The notes under the pieces are model-generated. The model searched no databases and was not told the DNA's origin. It saw only the letters and a program-made list of their open reading frames with translations. Shown here piece after piece: positions 47,116-58,756 of a stretch of DNA of 64,000 nucleotides; position 1 is the first letter of the stretch; every line of letters begins with the position of its first letter. The DNA comes from Symbiodinium kawagutii. Taxonomy: Eukaryota > Sar > Dinophyceae > Suessiales > Symbiodiniaceae. Position numbers and translations under genes: made by a program. The stretch lies in contig VSDK01022210.1 in the NCBI GenBank assembly GCA_009767595.1, positions 680,148 through 744,147 of the forward strand, in the 5' to 3' direction.

Positions 47116-47158
47116 CAGGCAGCGCCACCAAAAGACTGGGCAACACACAGGGGGTCGG
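47116..47158 (-). CDS. Domain I, start of S2
   Basis: A 43-nt exon from GCCAG|CC to a GA donor (CCTG|GATTCT). It reads DPLCVAQSFGGAA, and the left-over TG makes a Trp with the next exon. With that exon it reads ...A-A-W-T-I-C-F-C-L-E-F, close in pattern to potassium-channel S2 helices. Confidence 0.6.
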
Positions 47159-47207
47159 CTGGCCCCAGATCCAGCTTCGGAAATCGGTTGAAATACATTC
47201 GGGTTGA

Positions 47208-47328
47208 ATATCTGGCTATGGGTCAATATAAACCAACCAATAATGGGGGATAACAACCACTAATAATAGGGAAAACACAGGTTAATGATGGGGAACCAGG
47301 GGTACGGGGTTTTGACCCACAGCCATCT
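47208..47328. mobile_element. Family B element
   Basis: GGCTATGGGTCAATATAAACC to GGGGTTTTGACCCACAGCC; very similar internally to the 20078 copy. It lies between the two S1-S2 exons. Confidence 0.85.
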
Positions 47329-47535
47329 TTTTCTGAGCTCATCAAAGTGATCAAAGTTGCTTATTTTAATGCCACATGCAGGTCATTGTTCAGCGACTTC
47401 TAGCCCATGGTGAAGGCAACAAACATCGCGATCGCGATGTATTGGTGCTTGGTTTTCCATTCCCAACTGCCCGCAGCAACTGCTAGCCGCTATGCGCGCA
47501 GGCGCCGCTGCCGCGGGCTTTTCCTCCAGCCTTGC

Positions 47536-47606
47536 CCGGAAACTTCAGCTGGTTCCGTTGCTTCAGGCTCTTGTACAGCATGTGCTGCGCGGCCACGGCT
47601 GCGTTC
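47536..47606 (-). CDS. Domain I, second half of S1 and following loop
   Basis: The acceptor is CCGAG|G and the donor a GC type (CCGG|GCAAGG). It reads NAAVAAQHMLYKSLKQRNQL then K-F-P. The N-A-A-V-A-A start continues the hydrophobic run of the previous exon; the rest is basic. The opposite strand of this island is also open, but the strand agrees with all neighbours. Confidence 0.6.
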
Positions 47607-47824
47607 CTCGGGAATGACGGTGTCTTAGATGATTATCATTTGTGTGTTGGTGGAGTCATTCTATTGAACAATATGAGCAATAAAACTGCAATAATAGTAG
47701 TTCCCTTGAACTCTGTGATGATGATAAACTGTATTTGTCTGGCCCAAGGAACCATTTTGGTGAGCATATTGTTGCTGGCCAAGATGAATCATACACAACG
47801 ATGCTACTTAGCAATGCTTTAACC

Positions 47825-47946
47825 ATATGGCAGTGGGTCAGAATCCCGTGCTCCTGGTTCCCCTATCATTAACCACTGTTTTCCCTATTATTGTTGGTGG
47901 TTATCCGCTATTAGTTGGTTTGGTTCATATTGACCCATAGCCACAC
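47825..47946. mobile_element. Family B element, reverse orientation
   Basis: GGCAGTGGGTCAGAATCCC to ATTGACCCATAGCC; same internal CCTATCATTAACCA as the other copies. Confidence 0.8.
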
Positions 47947-48344
47947 ATAGCTGGTATATCCCCTGCTATTGTTGCTTATTAGCTTATTATACCCTATTAT
48001 TCACCATTGGCCAGCTAGTTTACAACTGTCGATGGTTAAATCTAGATCAACCATATAGTTGATATATATATATATCCCCTCTAACTGTTACTTATCATCC
48101 ACTACTATTGACCATTAACAAATAAATCTATAGATCAAACATATCCCCTATAACTGTTGTATAGTTATCATTGTCATACCCTATTATCAACCATTAACCT
48201 GATCAAACATACTCAAATGCTCATATCTACCAACCATTAACTTTTAGATAACCAGTTATTGGCTGGATTAACCTGATCAAACATAATCAAACGCTCACAT
48301 CAAAAGTCATCGGCACATGTGCAACCAGCAAGGTACGTGGTCAC

Positions 48345-48382
48345 GCCGCAGCCAAGGCTCCGATGTTCGCGAACTTCCGCAG
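48345..48382 (-). CDS. Domain I, first half of S1
   Basis: A 38-nt micro-exon between TTTCAG|CTG and GGC|GTGACC. It reads LRKFANIGALAA with two bases left for an Ala codon. Joined to the next exon it makes a hydrophobic stretch rich in Ala/Ile/Val that begins after basic residues, as S1 helices often do. A different frame of this island is also open (K-D-L-Q-R-P-S-L-S-A-A-E); phase decides for this one. Confidence 0.55.
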
Positions 48383-49042
48383 CTGAAAGGCTGGGGCGTT
48401 GCAGGTCCTTTCGCAACCGCCAAGGGTGGAATAGGGAACCGCTCATGACGACTCACGGTGGTTGATGCTTGCGAATGATGGTTGCTCATGACTCATGATG
48501 GTTGCTAATGATGCTTCATGATGGTATGCTTCATGATGCTTGTTCTTTATTGACATGCATCCGCATATTGCTTCAATTTCGAGGCATGGCACCTTTGACG
48601 TGTGCTTCATTCTTTGTACTAGGGAGAGTATTCATGGTATGTTGTGTGCATCTTTTTGGCTCACAGCGGCTAAGGATTGCCGTTTTCAAATGCTATTCAT
48701 GATGCTGGAGGATCGTCGTCGCCCTTCAAGAACCCAAAGGCGACCACAATGCAACAAACCACATTACTTGTTTGTGGGGTCACGAAAGGTTGCCTATCAG
48801 GTGCCGGTCTGCACAAAATGCCTCTCTGTCATTCGTGTCAAAATGATCTGGAACAGTCAAACATTCGTAGTACCCTATGCATAGTCAATATTCATCGCCA
48901 GCTATACTGCCAAGACCAACTTTAATCACCATTTTCCCTATTATTGTTGGTTATTATACCCTACTATTAACCATAAACCAACCAGCTCAAGATTCATAGC
49001 CAACTCTCCCAAAAAAACTGCTGAACCTGGGGCGCGCTGCAC

Positions 49043-49137
49043 CGTGCTCCCCCCGTGCTGCTCCTGCCAGGGGTTCTCCGGCTCAGCCTCCACGGTTCCC
49101 AGGCGGCGTAGGGCGGCGTCGGCGGAGCGTGGAGCAC
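49043..49137 (-). CDS. Channel gene, pre-S1 exon of domain I
   Basis: From GCCGAG|GT to AGCACG|GTGCAG, it reads APRSADAALRRLGTVEAEPE and then N-P-W-Q-E-Q-H-G-G-S-T, ending in phase 0. It is hydrophilic and directly precedes the S1 exon. Its right flank is the AT-rich tract at 49160-49560. Confidence 0.55.
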
Positions 49138-49159
49138 CTCGGCAGCATCGAAAGCATGG

Positions 49160-49620
49160 AGTGAAGTTGATAATTGCCATTACTTAATGATAATTAGTAG
49201 TAATTACAATTAGTAATAATACTATCATTAGTTATCATTTAGATTAACCATAGTTAACTAATTATTATTAACTAATGGAAATAATTATTGATAATTAGTT
49301 GATAATCATCATTAATTAATAATTGATTAGTATTGTCATTACTTATGATTAATTTAAATGATGGTTATTTTAATTAGTGGTAATGATCAGTTTGTGATAA
49401 TTATCAATTAGTGATAATTATCAATTAGAATATCAACTAGCATTGATAATTGATGATGACTAAACTAGTTACATTAATGAGTTAACTTGATTAGTTGATA
49501 AGTTCATTAGTGAAATTAAACTTGTCGATTTTGATTGATGGTTGATAATTATTGATGAATGCTTAAAAACAAATCACTACTCATAAAACTAGTTAAATGA
49601 AACTACGATTGGTTACTAAA
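49160..49620. repeat. Extremely AT-rich TAATTAGTGATAATTATC tract
   Basis: About 400 bp of TAATTA/ATTAGTGATAATTATC-like degenerate repeats, the AT-richest part of the window, immediately upstream (gene sense) of the 49043 exon. Confidence 0.7.
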
Positions 49621-50309
49621 TTAATTTCATCGTTTTATTAGGTAATGAGTTAGATCAACTAGTCTATGATCTAGGTTGGTGAATGTATCAAGTTAAAAGG
49701 GATAATAGATAATAAAACACATAACGTATATCTTTTTTGTTTTGTAATCAATGAGTTTGGCTATGATCGTGAACTAGTCAATCAATATTTTAGCTACATC
49801 GCTAGGAACAAAATCAACACGCATAGAATTGCTAACATTATCAATGAATCTATGCAATGCGGTGATTGCTGGGCATGCTCATTGGAGGACCGGCCAGTTG
49901 GTTTGATGTCACCGAAAAATGGATTACTCACCTGTCATCAACTACTAGTCCAATATTTTCGTACAGCCAGTTATTTCGAACGAACAGCTCTTCCCTTCCC
50001 CATCGAACCCAATCAACCAAACTAATCAACACTTTTGGTAGCTATTTGTGTTGATAGCAGCTGCATATAGCTGCATATTGATATAAGAGCTACTTTTGTT
50101 GATAGAGGTTGCTTCCCCCATCATTACCCAGCTGGTTTTCCTCTAGTTTTGTTAGTTATTAACATCATATAGACCTTGATTGGATGATAGCAGCAGCTAC
50201 AGCAGCTACCTCCATCATATTTAACAAACAGTTAACAAAAAAACATTATCATTGGTTGGTGAACTGCTTGACCCATGGCCATCTAGCAGCTACAGCAGCT
50301 ACCTGGTAC

Positions 50310-50370
50310 TCAGCGCCAGGTCCCAGATGCCAGGCTTCATGAGATCCGACAGGTCGTCTTTCAAGCGCAC
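50310..50370 (-). CDS. Channel gene, short pre-S1 exon
   Basis: The acceptor is GTGTCAG|GTG. It reads VRLKDDLSDLMKPGIWDLAL. The donor CTGA|GTACC leaves the one base needed by the next exon; a better-looking donor (ACCAG|GTAGCT at 50302) would leave two, so the left edge may be 50303. An acidic/hydrophobic helix lies a little before S1. Confidence 0.55.
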
Positions 50371-50652
50371 CTGACACGGGAGCGCCGTGGCGGGTGGATG
50401 ACTTCCATGGTGCGAGTTGTCATAGCTGGGCATAGCTAGGCCGGTTGTCACGTATAGCCAGGCCGGTGATCCACGGAGTTCAAGATTTGTGGATGGTTGT
50501 AGTCAACCGAATCATTCAAAAAAAACGATTCCAAGTATATCTCTGATATTCTGATGAGATTTGGCAGGCCCCTGTTGGTCAGCAGTCGGAACGTCCCAAA
50601 GTTTTGGGTTGATGTCAAGCGAATGGCATATCTTTTGGGCAGCGTTGGATAG

Positions 50653-50655
50653 GCC

Positions 50656-50705
<50 letters not shown>

Positions 50706-50799
50706 GTAGGTAGGTAGATAGATAGGTAGATAGATAGGTAGGTAGATAGATAGGTAGATAGATAGATAGATAGGTAGGTAGATATATATATATATATAT
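50653..50799. repeat. (GATA/GGTA)n and (TA)n microsatellite
   Basis: GATA repeats with GGTA variants followed by TATATA. Three overlapping Tyr-Leu-Ser-Ile frames on the minus strand come from it. Confidence 0.97.
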
Positions 50800-51065
50800 A
50801 AATATACACATAAATCAATATACTTAGAACTCACATTGAACCACCTGATAATGGAAATATGGCTCAGGGGAAATCAGCCAAACCATCAATTTTTGCCATA
50901 CCCTCCCAGCCACCCAAACCATCACCAAACACCAACCACACCAACCAGGACTCGCCACAACTTGAAGCCATCCACATGTCACCACTCAGCATCTATAACC
51001 AACTCATTCACCAGCCATGGTCCCCCAGCCATGGTCCACCAGCCACGGCATCACCACGGGGTCAC

Positions 51066-51189
51066 CGGTGCCGCCTGTTTGGCCGTGCCCAGTGGCANNN
51101 NNNNNNNNNNNNNNNNNNNNNNNNNNNNNNNNNNNNNNNNNNNNNNNNNNNNNNNNNNNNTCTTCGAGGCCGGTGCGGCGGGGGGGCGC
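51066..51189 (-). CDS. Channel gene exon interrupted by an assembly gap
   Basis: GC-rich sequence lies on both sides of 63 N (51098-51160). The right side has a GGCCAG|GC acceptor; the left side reads P-L-G-T-A-K-Q-A-A-P up to a CCG|GTGACC donor, which would join in phase 0 to the next exon. The total length does not keep frame as written, so the N count is probably not exact. Confidence 0.4.
51098..51160. other. Assembly gap (63 N) inside a probable exon
   Basis: Both sides are GC-rich and appear coding on the minus strand. The gap probably hides extreme-GC coding sequence. Confidence 0.9.
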
Positions 51190-53425
51190 CTGGCCCGGTG
51201 CGCAGTGGCCATGTACTACTCACTTCACGTCAGCTTTTGCCAGCATTTATGAGAATAGCACATGCTATTTGCATGGTATATTTGCGGATATATTTGTATA
51301 GCGATGATACTATGATCATATATGGTGTTGAAGATATATTCGTTTATCAACAGTATTTGATATTATGGGGACGATATCTTTTGTGTATTGAAGAATCATT
51401 TAGGATGATATGATCATATGTGGTATTGAAGATGTATTTGTATGTACAGGTATGTTTATGTAAATAAATAAATTTTCAAATCTAAATAAATATGCATGTG
51501 ATATGTACATGTATTTTGTTAATATCGAACATATGACTAAAGATCTGCGTGACTCCACCTCAAAAAACGGCACATCTGCCTGACTATAGGACGGTTTGTA
51601 AACCACGTGGTCGCCCGCAGAATCATATGCCAACCAGCTGATCAACCTTTCTGGTTTTGTTGGTAAAAATGGCAATTAAAAGATATACACATTGCATTCT
51701 GAGAATGATTGAAGAGGAGAATCAAAGAAACCACACATCGCATTCTTGAATTACTCTCTCCAGCGCCATCCGTCCAAGACCCTCAGATTGACCGCAGGTT
51801 TAGTTCTCCTAGTTCTGATCAGTCAGTGCACCACCCCACGCGGCCGTGGTTCAACGTCCCTTTGGGAAGAATCCGCCTGCCCCCGGTAGCGTGGGGAAAA
51901 TGATCTCGCCCAACCTTGGACCACGAAAGCAGGAACCGAAAATGGTTTCCAGGGCAACCACCAACCATGCACCCTGGTGATCAACCTCTATGACTCTATT
52001 GGACTATCATTAGCATATCATTAGCCATGGTTGCAAACAATCTTTCGCAAGAAGGTTTCCAGTGTTTCTGGCCTAGAGTTGTTACAAGCTTGGTGTAGCA
52101 TGATGATTGGTTTATTCCGTGATCACCTGCAAGGGATCACATCAAATGGTACTGTTGTCCATCCATGCATTCAGCATCAGCTGGCTTATGGGGTGATGAA
52201 AACTGTTGGTTGATACTGATACTATTGTATAGGATATGCCATAGCATCAGCCATGACTGTTACCTGAGCATACTTGAATCACCTGATTCAATATCAGTTA
52301 GTTCACCAGTTAATCATTGCAGTTAAAGTATCATATCAGCTGCTGAACTCATGGCTGAACATTCCGTTGACCCATTAAGATGTGATTCCAACCACGGTGA
52401 TGAATTGTTTCACCACCAGCTGAGCCAGCCATCAAGAGTCCTCCAAGATGCTGGCTGAACCAGGCTTAACTGATAAGGCTTAGTTGGTTGATGCCAACCA
52501 GCCACTCTAGTAACTGGCTATAGTCACTGCCAAACCAGCCACCAGTGAAACTGCTAACTGCTAGAATAGCTGTTTGATGATTGATGTCCACCAGCTCCTA
52601 TATTTGATGCCGGTTTCTTTTGATACGAGGTCCTTTGAGGTCAATGGAAAATCCTCAGTAATCAAAATAGACCATGGTTTGAATGTAGCCTTCAAAATTT
52701 ATTATCTTCAAACATGGCTGGTTGTAGCATGGCATGACCATAGCCATATTAGCATCATATAATTACTCTTTGGTTTGCTTTTCGGCTTGTGACCCACCTT
52801 GCCAATCCTTGCCAGCATTCATCACTTAACCTACCATAATTTGCTTTGAACATGCAGGCCTGTTTTAGCATATGGTACTGCTCATCAGGAACCGCTATCA
52901 AGTACCAAATATCCATAACTTGACACTCAGTTTATTCATTGACCATGTCGCCATTCATTTAGTCATGATTTGACACCGTAAATGTCAACATCCAGGGTGA
53001 TATTTAGATTCTCACCAGATCCGCTCATGTCCCAAGCCACCTCCATTGACCATTGCCAATGTTGCCAAGGTGTTGGGCAACCACTGGTCAATTCTTCAAA
53101 TAGGATACGGCAAGATCTGAACAAAAGAACAACCCTAACCATGAAATTGTGGATCAACTAAGCCTGCATAGGATGAATGGTTAGGGGTGAGGGTGGATGA
53201 ATGCTGGATCAATCAACAAGTAAGTAAGCATGGACAAAAACACATGAATGAACCGTTGATCGTAGCCATTGCTCCACTATGACATGACGAGCCATCCATC
53301 CTGAAGTCACCATTCACCCACCCTAAACACCAAAAATATTCTTTTCAACTGAATCATCTCCGATTAAATCCCAGCTTCACCAAGCCCTTCACCCTTCCAC
53401 GCCCTCCACCAGCGCCATGTCCCAC

Positions 53426-53564
53426 CCCGTGCCACACCCAGTGCACCCAGCAACTCCGGCAGTTCGGAAGTGTCCTCCGATCGCCGCTTCACCTCCGCCA
53501 GATCAATCTGAGGCGCGGCCGAGCCCAGCGGATCGGTGGGAGCTCCCACTGGGGAAGCGGCCGC
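53426..53564 (-). CDS. Channel gene, N-terminal Ala/Pro-rich to helical exon
   Basis: A CTCAG|GCG acceptor in phase 0 joins the previous exon without a frame break. It reads AAASPVGAPTDPLGSAAPQI and then D-L-A-E-V-K-R-R-S-E-D-T-S-E-L-P-E-L-L-G. The GGG|GTGGGAC donor leaves one base. The first half looks disordered, the second half helical and charged. Confidence 0.65.
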
Positions 53565-53740
53565 CTGAGGCGATGCGCAAGGCAGGTGAGATGTTGGGCT
53601 CAGGGCTCAACTGGAACCAAATCAGCTTGAGGTGACGGGAGGTGACGGTTGATGTTGGTTGGGTGAGGTGAGTGGTTGATATTGGTTGATTAGAGTGAGC
53701 CATTGCTGGAATCAATTGTTGCCTAGTGGTGTTGACTGCA

Positions 53741-53893
53741 TGGTGGTTGGAACATGTTGGAACCAACCCTATGAAACATATCAGTACACATTCTTGCCAC
53801 AACCGGACACCCTACACTGGGGTCCCCTTTGACCTACACCCTGTTTAGGCATTCATGAGAGGAAAAAAACATGTTTGAAACCACCAACCAGTT
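53741..53893. mobile_element. Family D element with insertion
   Basis: TGGTGGTTGGAACATGTTGG start, CTATGAAACATATCAGTACAC inside, GTTTGAAACCACCAACCA end; longer than the other copies. Confidence 0.6.
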
Positions 53894-54640
53894 GTGGTGA
53901 CATTTTTTGAAAATGTCATGTAAGGTAAACTGCAATGAAAATTAATTCCAGCACGCAACATGCGATCAGTCTAGCGATGGTTGCACGACAAATGATGGCT
54001 GATTACAATTGCTAAGTGCTGATGACCATATTGAAAACTTGATATCAAAATGCAATGTGATTTTCAGGCTTGGATGCCATCCCTCCGCTAAACAAAACAT
54101 GTATGCCGTCCCATGATTCGCAAGCAGCTGTTCACAACTGATTCCTCACAGTATTGGTAAATCATTTGTGCCTATTGAAGCATGACTGCGTATACACATT
54201 AAACAGATTGCCTGTGTTTCATAAGCTGGTTGATCATGAGGGGCTACAACGGAATCATGAGGGAAAACCAGCAAAAAGGTTGGGAATATTGTGACTTATG
54301 ATGGCTAATTAATGATGCTCAAGAATGATCGATCATCGGGGAAACGACCAACAATGACCAACAATAACAATAATGATGGCTTGTGATAGTGAATTAATGA
54401 GCTGGTTCATCATGGTTTGCGAGGAGTAGCTAGGATCCCGACTCCCCACGTTGCAAATGATCTGAGACACGCACTGTGAAAATACACAAACGATGCCAAA
54501 GGCATTAGAATGCATTGAGTTGCAATCCAAAACCAACAAACACCACTGTTTTCGATGGTAAGAACTGAGTCTGTTTGCAACATCTTGTGGTTCGCCATGG
54601 TCCACCGCCCAATCTCCCGATCCCAGGGGTAGCTGCTCAC

Positions 54641-54804
54641 GCGGATCCCAGGGACGCCCTTGGGCACCAAGGGCTTCCGAAAGCTGGCGACGAAGGAAGG
54701 GTCTTCCTCTCGGGGCATGGGCCGCGCGCTGCGGAAGTACACGCCACTGGTCTCGCTGTCCAACGTGCCCACGTGGTCCAGGCGTTCCGGGTCGCTCAGG
54801 TAGC
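54641..54804 (-). CDS. Channel gene, N-terminal soluble exon
   Basis: The acceptor is CCTCAG|GC and the donor ATCCGC|GTGAGC. The 164 nt take two bases to complete a Gly codon and end in phase 0. It starts YLSDPERLDHVGTLDSETSG and ends with V-A-S-F-R-K-P-L-V-P-K-G-V-P-G-I-R. It is soluble and polar. It matches no domain I can name. Confidence 0.65.
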
Positions 54805-56037
54805 CTGAGGGTCTGCCAGGATGATTGGTTGGTTGGATGCTTGGTTGGTTGGGCTGGGTTGGTTGGGTTGGATTGGTTGAGAGGGTTGGGTTGGTTGGGT
54901 GGATGGATGGGTTGGGTTGGATGCTTCGTCCAATTGTGAGTTATGGCCATTTCTGACCTTCTTATGGGAATTGCACTTGTTGGGTAAGGATGGCTAAGGA
55001 GTTGTAGCGATGGTTGGTATATACGGTATATCCTTTTGTTGTTGTTGCTGATTTCCCCTTGTGTTTGAATGTGAGGCAAGCACCGTTTGCCATGAATATC
55101 ACTTCTCACTAACCATCAAATCACCACTAGCGAACCAGCAACTGACCAGTAATTAATAGATAGTAATAGCCTATTATATCAGCCATTCATCATCTGTACC
55201 AACCATGGTTCCACATTCCTTCACCACTATCCATGGGTGGTACCACATCTTCGCCGAGCAACGAAAGTCCACTTGTGGATCGAAGACGCCCACGCCCCGT
55301 GTCTTAGAACCTCGGTGCAAACGGTCTCATGATCCTTTGCTTGCTGGTGGTGGATGAAGGCTTTGCTTGTGGCGAATAAACACGCTTAATGATAGGTAGT
55401 AACCAGGTTGTTTTAGGTGAGTAGTTGATGGTGAAATGGCTGGGTGAGTAAGATGTCATATTCATTCACTATTTAATTGTCAATTAATGCTTGATTTATC
55501 TTGATTTGGTCTAATTGTGTTTTACTAGTGGTGGATCTATGCTTGCCAAGTAGCTAACAATGGACAATGCATGTTTCATGCATGGGTGGGAATTGGTGCT
55601 TGACAAAAAATTCTCAATTGACATCAATGAACTCTCACAAACCACTATAAGTAAGCCATAGGTAGTTAATTGATGATTGATGGCTAATCAATGGTCAATA
55701 CTCAACGCTGGTTATTGATTCATGGTTGGACATGGTGAGCGCGATTTTCGTATCTCATCGTTGACGGATATAGTGCTTAGACAATAGTTCTTCGATGCAG
55801 CACATCTCCACATCAACGACAATGGTTCAGACTTGATTCGCTTGACGTACCGGAGAGCCTATGTAGGCACCTGTGCAGTGAACAAATTCGCCGCAATGTG
55901 GTGTCGAAAAATGCATTAAATTTACGATCCTGATGCAATTGATGCATGTGTTATCAGGGTTAAGTCCATAAAGTCCAACAATGCAACCAATGACCCAAGA
56001 ACAAAGACAAAACAGACTTCATTCTGCTAATCATGTC
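54805..56037. other. Intron
   Basis: GGTTGGTTGGGCTGGGTTGG repeats at 54826-54930, then AT-rich sequence with no supported gene. Confidence 0.55.
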
Positions 56038-56101
56038 CCAGCCCGGTGTGCCGTAACCAAGCAACGATGCGAGCTTGTCGCCGCTGGAACACCCCGATCT
56101 C
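56038..56101 (-). CDS. Channel gene, N-terminal exon
   Basis: The acceptor is CCGAG|GAG and the donor a GA type (CTGG|GACATG). It reads EIGVFQRRQARIVAWLRHTG with the last codon split. The basic, amphipathic character suggests a cytoplasmic helix. The GA donor is chosen because it leaves the one base that the next exon needs. Confidence 0.5.
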
Positions 56102-57421
56102 CTCGGCTATTGGGTCAGCAATTTCCAGCAATCATCTTACTAGTCATGATACCAATTCAAATACTAGAATCCAAACATACAGAATCATCTTCCTCAAATC
56201 ATGTTTCCAGGTTATTATCCTCATTCCTCCCCTGGTGGTGAAATGATAGCAGGAGCAACCCAAAAACATTTCACCCACCACTGGGGGGCTACCATGTAGT
56301 ACAGGGACCATAGCTTGGCACCTCAACACTCATTGCTATTTCTGATTTCCTGATGAAGGTTTTTATCAATTTATTCAACAGTTTGTTCCGTGTTTGCATC
56401 AACTCGGCCAGGACTTGTTAGCACTTCTTTTGCTCAGCTCACACGCGCGATTTGTATCGATGAACTTCTGGGGAAGTCATGTCCATGAATACTTTGCTGG
56501 GGGAGCCATCGACAATAGAACCTCTGCTGTTACACATTTTGAGCACAAGTTTGTGAATATACCCTGGAACAACGTCCACCAGTGACCAGAATAAACCAAC
56601 CATGTTCCCTGCACTGGTCCTAAATCATCCTTACTAGCCTTTGTTCGGCATTCTTGAACTCGGCGAATCCAAGATTCGCAAAAAAAATGCTAGTTATCTT
56701 TGTTTTTTTTCACCGCCATACCGGAGGTTATGAGTCCCTGTTATCATCACCGGCCTTCCAGTAGCGCTCATAAACCATCATTGGATCCCGCATTGGATTC
56801 CCTTGACCCTCAGTCCCTACAATGCCTCAGCCAATCTCAACCCTCAATCACTTCTCGTCAAGAACCCATCAATATCATCATTAATTGTCGCTAGTTCGAA
56901 TGAACTATCAGCTAAACCCATCAACCATCATCAACCCTTGTTGACCCATAATCAACTTGCCTCACTAATCATGATCCCTCATCATCGATCAACCCACCAT
57001 GAAGCCATCAGTTTGACCATAAGTTTCACCCACCATGAACCTATAGTCAACCATCAGTTTAACCATCGTTATCGCACCATGTTCGCCAATCAACACCCAT
57101 TGCTGCACCTCCCACCATTCTCCCCACCCAGGGAACCCCCAAACTTCTGGTTGATTTATCATTCATGGTTAATCTGGATGATGACTGGAGGGTACCTCCC
57201 CAGTTATTCAAAATGGTCGATCATTACAGCAATGGTTAATTTGGATGGGATTAACATTACTGGTTTATTGAGATTAACATTCTTGCGATCACTGGCTCCA
57301 TTTGGATGAGAAATTTATCATTTGGATGAGAAACCACCCGATGTTTCCACAACCGCTCGACCACCAACCACTGGCTCCTGGCCTCGCCCCACCAGCAGCT
57401 GCCCTCCAAGTCTCCCTCCAC

Positions 57422-57538
57422 CGCCTCGCCCTGCATGCGCACGCTGCGCAGCGCGGCGGCATCGGCCTCGAGCTTCGACAGCTCAGCCAAACGCTCGTCC
57501 TCCGCCAGGTCCACCAGGGGCAGGTCCTCCGTGGCGTC
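57422..57538 (-). CDS. Channel gene, N-terminal coiled-coil-like exon
   Basis: Thirty-nine codons run from CCAG|GAC to GCG|GTGGAGG, phase 0 at both ends. It begins DATEDLPLVDLAEDERLAEL and continues S-K-L-E-A-D-A-A-A-L-R-S-V-R-M-Q-G-E-A. Leucines and alternating charges give a heptad-like pattern, suggesting a short coiled coil. The island is strongly GC-rich. The flanks are GGTTGGATGG-rich on the right and CATCAACC-rich on the left. Confidence 0.65.
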
Positions 57539-58590
57539 CTGGTGGGACGCTGGTTGGATGGTGGGATGGGTGGTGATTGGTTGGTGGATGGTGATGGTGG
57601 GATATGGCACATGGCTGGTGGAAATGATGGTTGGAGGGTGGTGAAAATGATTGATGCTTGGATTCATTGGTGGATTGATTAGTTGATGGTTGATTGATGG
57701 CTGATGATGCTTGGATTTATAGTAGTTGATATAGGGGTGATGGTTGGATGAATGGCTGGGTGGTGAATGGGTGGTGCATGGTGATGGTTGGATGGTGAAT
57801 GGTTGATGAAAATGGAATTGATGGTTTCTTTTTTTGCCCGGGCTTCCCACGGATTTGCACTATACCGAACGTATTGTTGGTATTCTTCAGAGGCAGACAC
57901 GAGAATATTGTAGTCCTCTGTGTCGCAAATCGTTTCTGGATGGTCAATTGATGGTTGATAGTAACTGATAGTGGCTAATTGATGGGGAAATGATGGTCGA
58001 TTGATAGCTACTAGTCTAGGGGTGAATAAGCAGGGACGATGGATGTTGATGGTCTGTTGGCGGAGGCTAAATTTAAATCATGAATAAGGCTTAAACCATG
58101 GGATTGTTGGACATTGATTTCTATCCGCAACCATCAGCCGAAATTCAAACTAGTAATTTATTAGTCAGGATACACATCATTGCGGGAATCGGGGTGGTCA
58201 ACCACCATCGGCCATAAAACTATGTAATGAATTTAATAGTTCATAGCTGCTCTTGATAATGCAAAGCCAAAGAGAAGTACAAGTGATGGTTGACTAAGAC
58301 ATTCATAATGTTGAGTGATGGTTAGTTAGTGATGATTACAAGCAACTAATCAGGAATTCATACTATGACAGTATCACCCATCATGACACCGTCAAAGAAC
58401 ACTATCCCCACCGCGCCTCCTCCTGTGTCGTGGAAGCTTCCTCGATCGCGCTGGGTTGCCCAGAAAATGAATGAACCAGCGCAAACAAATGCACCAAGTA
58501 CACGCAACCCAGAAATCACATGAAATCACCAAAAAAAAACAACTAGAAGCTCTGACAATGAACATACCCACATTTTGCAGTCGATACCTT

Positions 58591-58623
58591 AACCAACCAA
58601 CCAACCAACCAACCAACCAACCA
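58591..58623. repeat. (AACC)n microsatellite
   Basis: Eight AACC units on the left flank of the 58661-58756 exon. Confidence 0.95.
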
Positions 58624-58660
58624 TGGAGCTTCACCAACCAACCAACCGCTGCCGAGCTAC

Positions 58661-58756
58661 CTCCGTCGCGGGTGCCCGGGAGGGCGGCAGCGCGCCGCCG
58701 GAGGTCTCCAGGTGTTGAGAGTCGAAGGGCAAACGACGCAGAAAGGGCAACTCGTC
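58661..58756 (-). CDS. Channel gene, N-terminal cytoplasmic exon
   Basis: Exactly 32 codons lie between GCAG|GAC and GAG|GTAGCTC, so both ends are in phase 0. It reads DELPFLRRLPFDSQHLETSG and then G-A-L-P-P-S-R-A-P-A-T-E. It is hydrophilic with no membrane segment, so probably cytoplasmic. It joins in frame to the 57422-57538 exon. Confidence 0.6.

Larger units (their letters stand above)
6499..58756 (-). other. Gene model: twin-domain (2 x 6TM) voltage-gated-type cation channel, about 42 exons
   Basis: This entry ties together the exon entries below. Two consecutive S1-S6 units can be read on the minus strand. S2, S3, S5 and S6 are recognisable in both units, and turret and pore-helix exons lie between S5 and S6. 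Within each unit nearly every donor/acceptor pair keeps one open frame; domain II from S1 to S6 is 729 nt (243 codons), a normal length for a six-helix channel domain. The protein would sit in a membrane and pass cations. Two-domain six-helix channels are known (two-pore channels), but these pieces look more like potassium-channel or generic Ion_trans sequences. The start and stop codons are not identified, and the gene may extend beyond 58756 and below 6499. Confidence 0.7.

Noticed and set aside
47407..47628. Plus-strand open frames in the 47.5 kb GC island (likewise at 9493-9711 and 437-637)
   Set aside because: Shadows of minus-strand exons. Splice signals and phases support the minus strand.
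50448..50834. Tyr-Leu-Ser-Ile repeat proteins on the minus strand
   Set aside because: Three overlapping frames from the GATA/TA microsatellite.
54333..55109. 258-codon minus-strand frame
   Set aside because: It overlaps the exon 54641-54804 in a different frame, rich in Pro/Arg from GC bias and repeats. The other frame has proper splice sites and phase.
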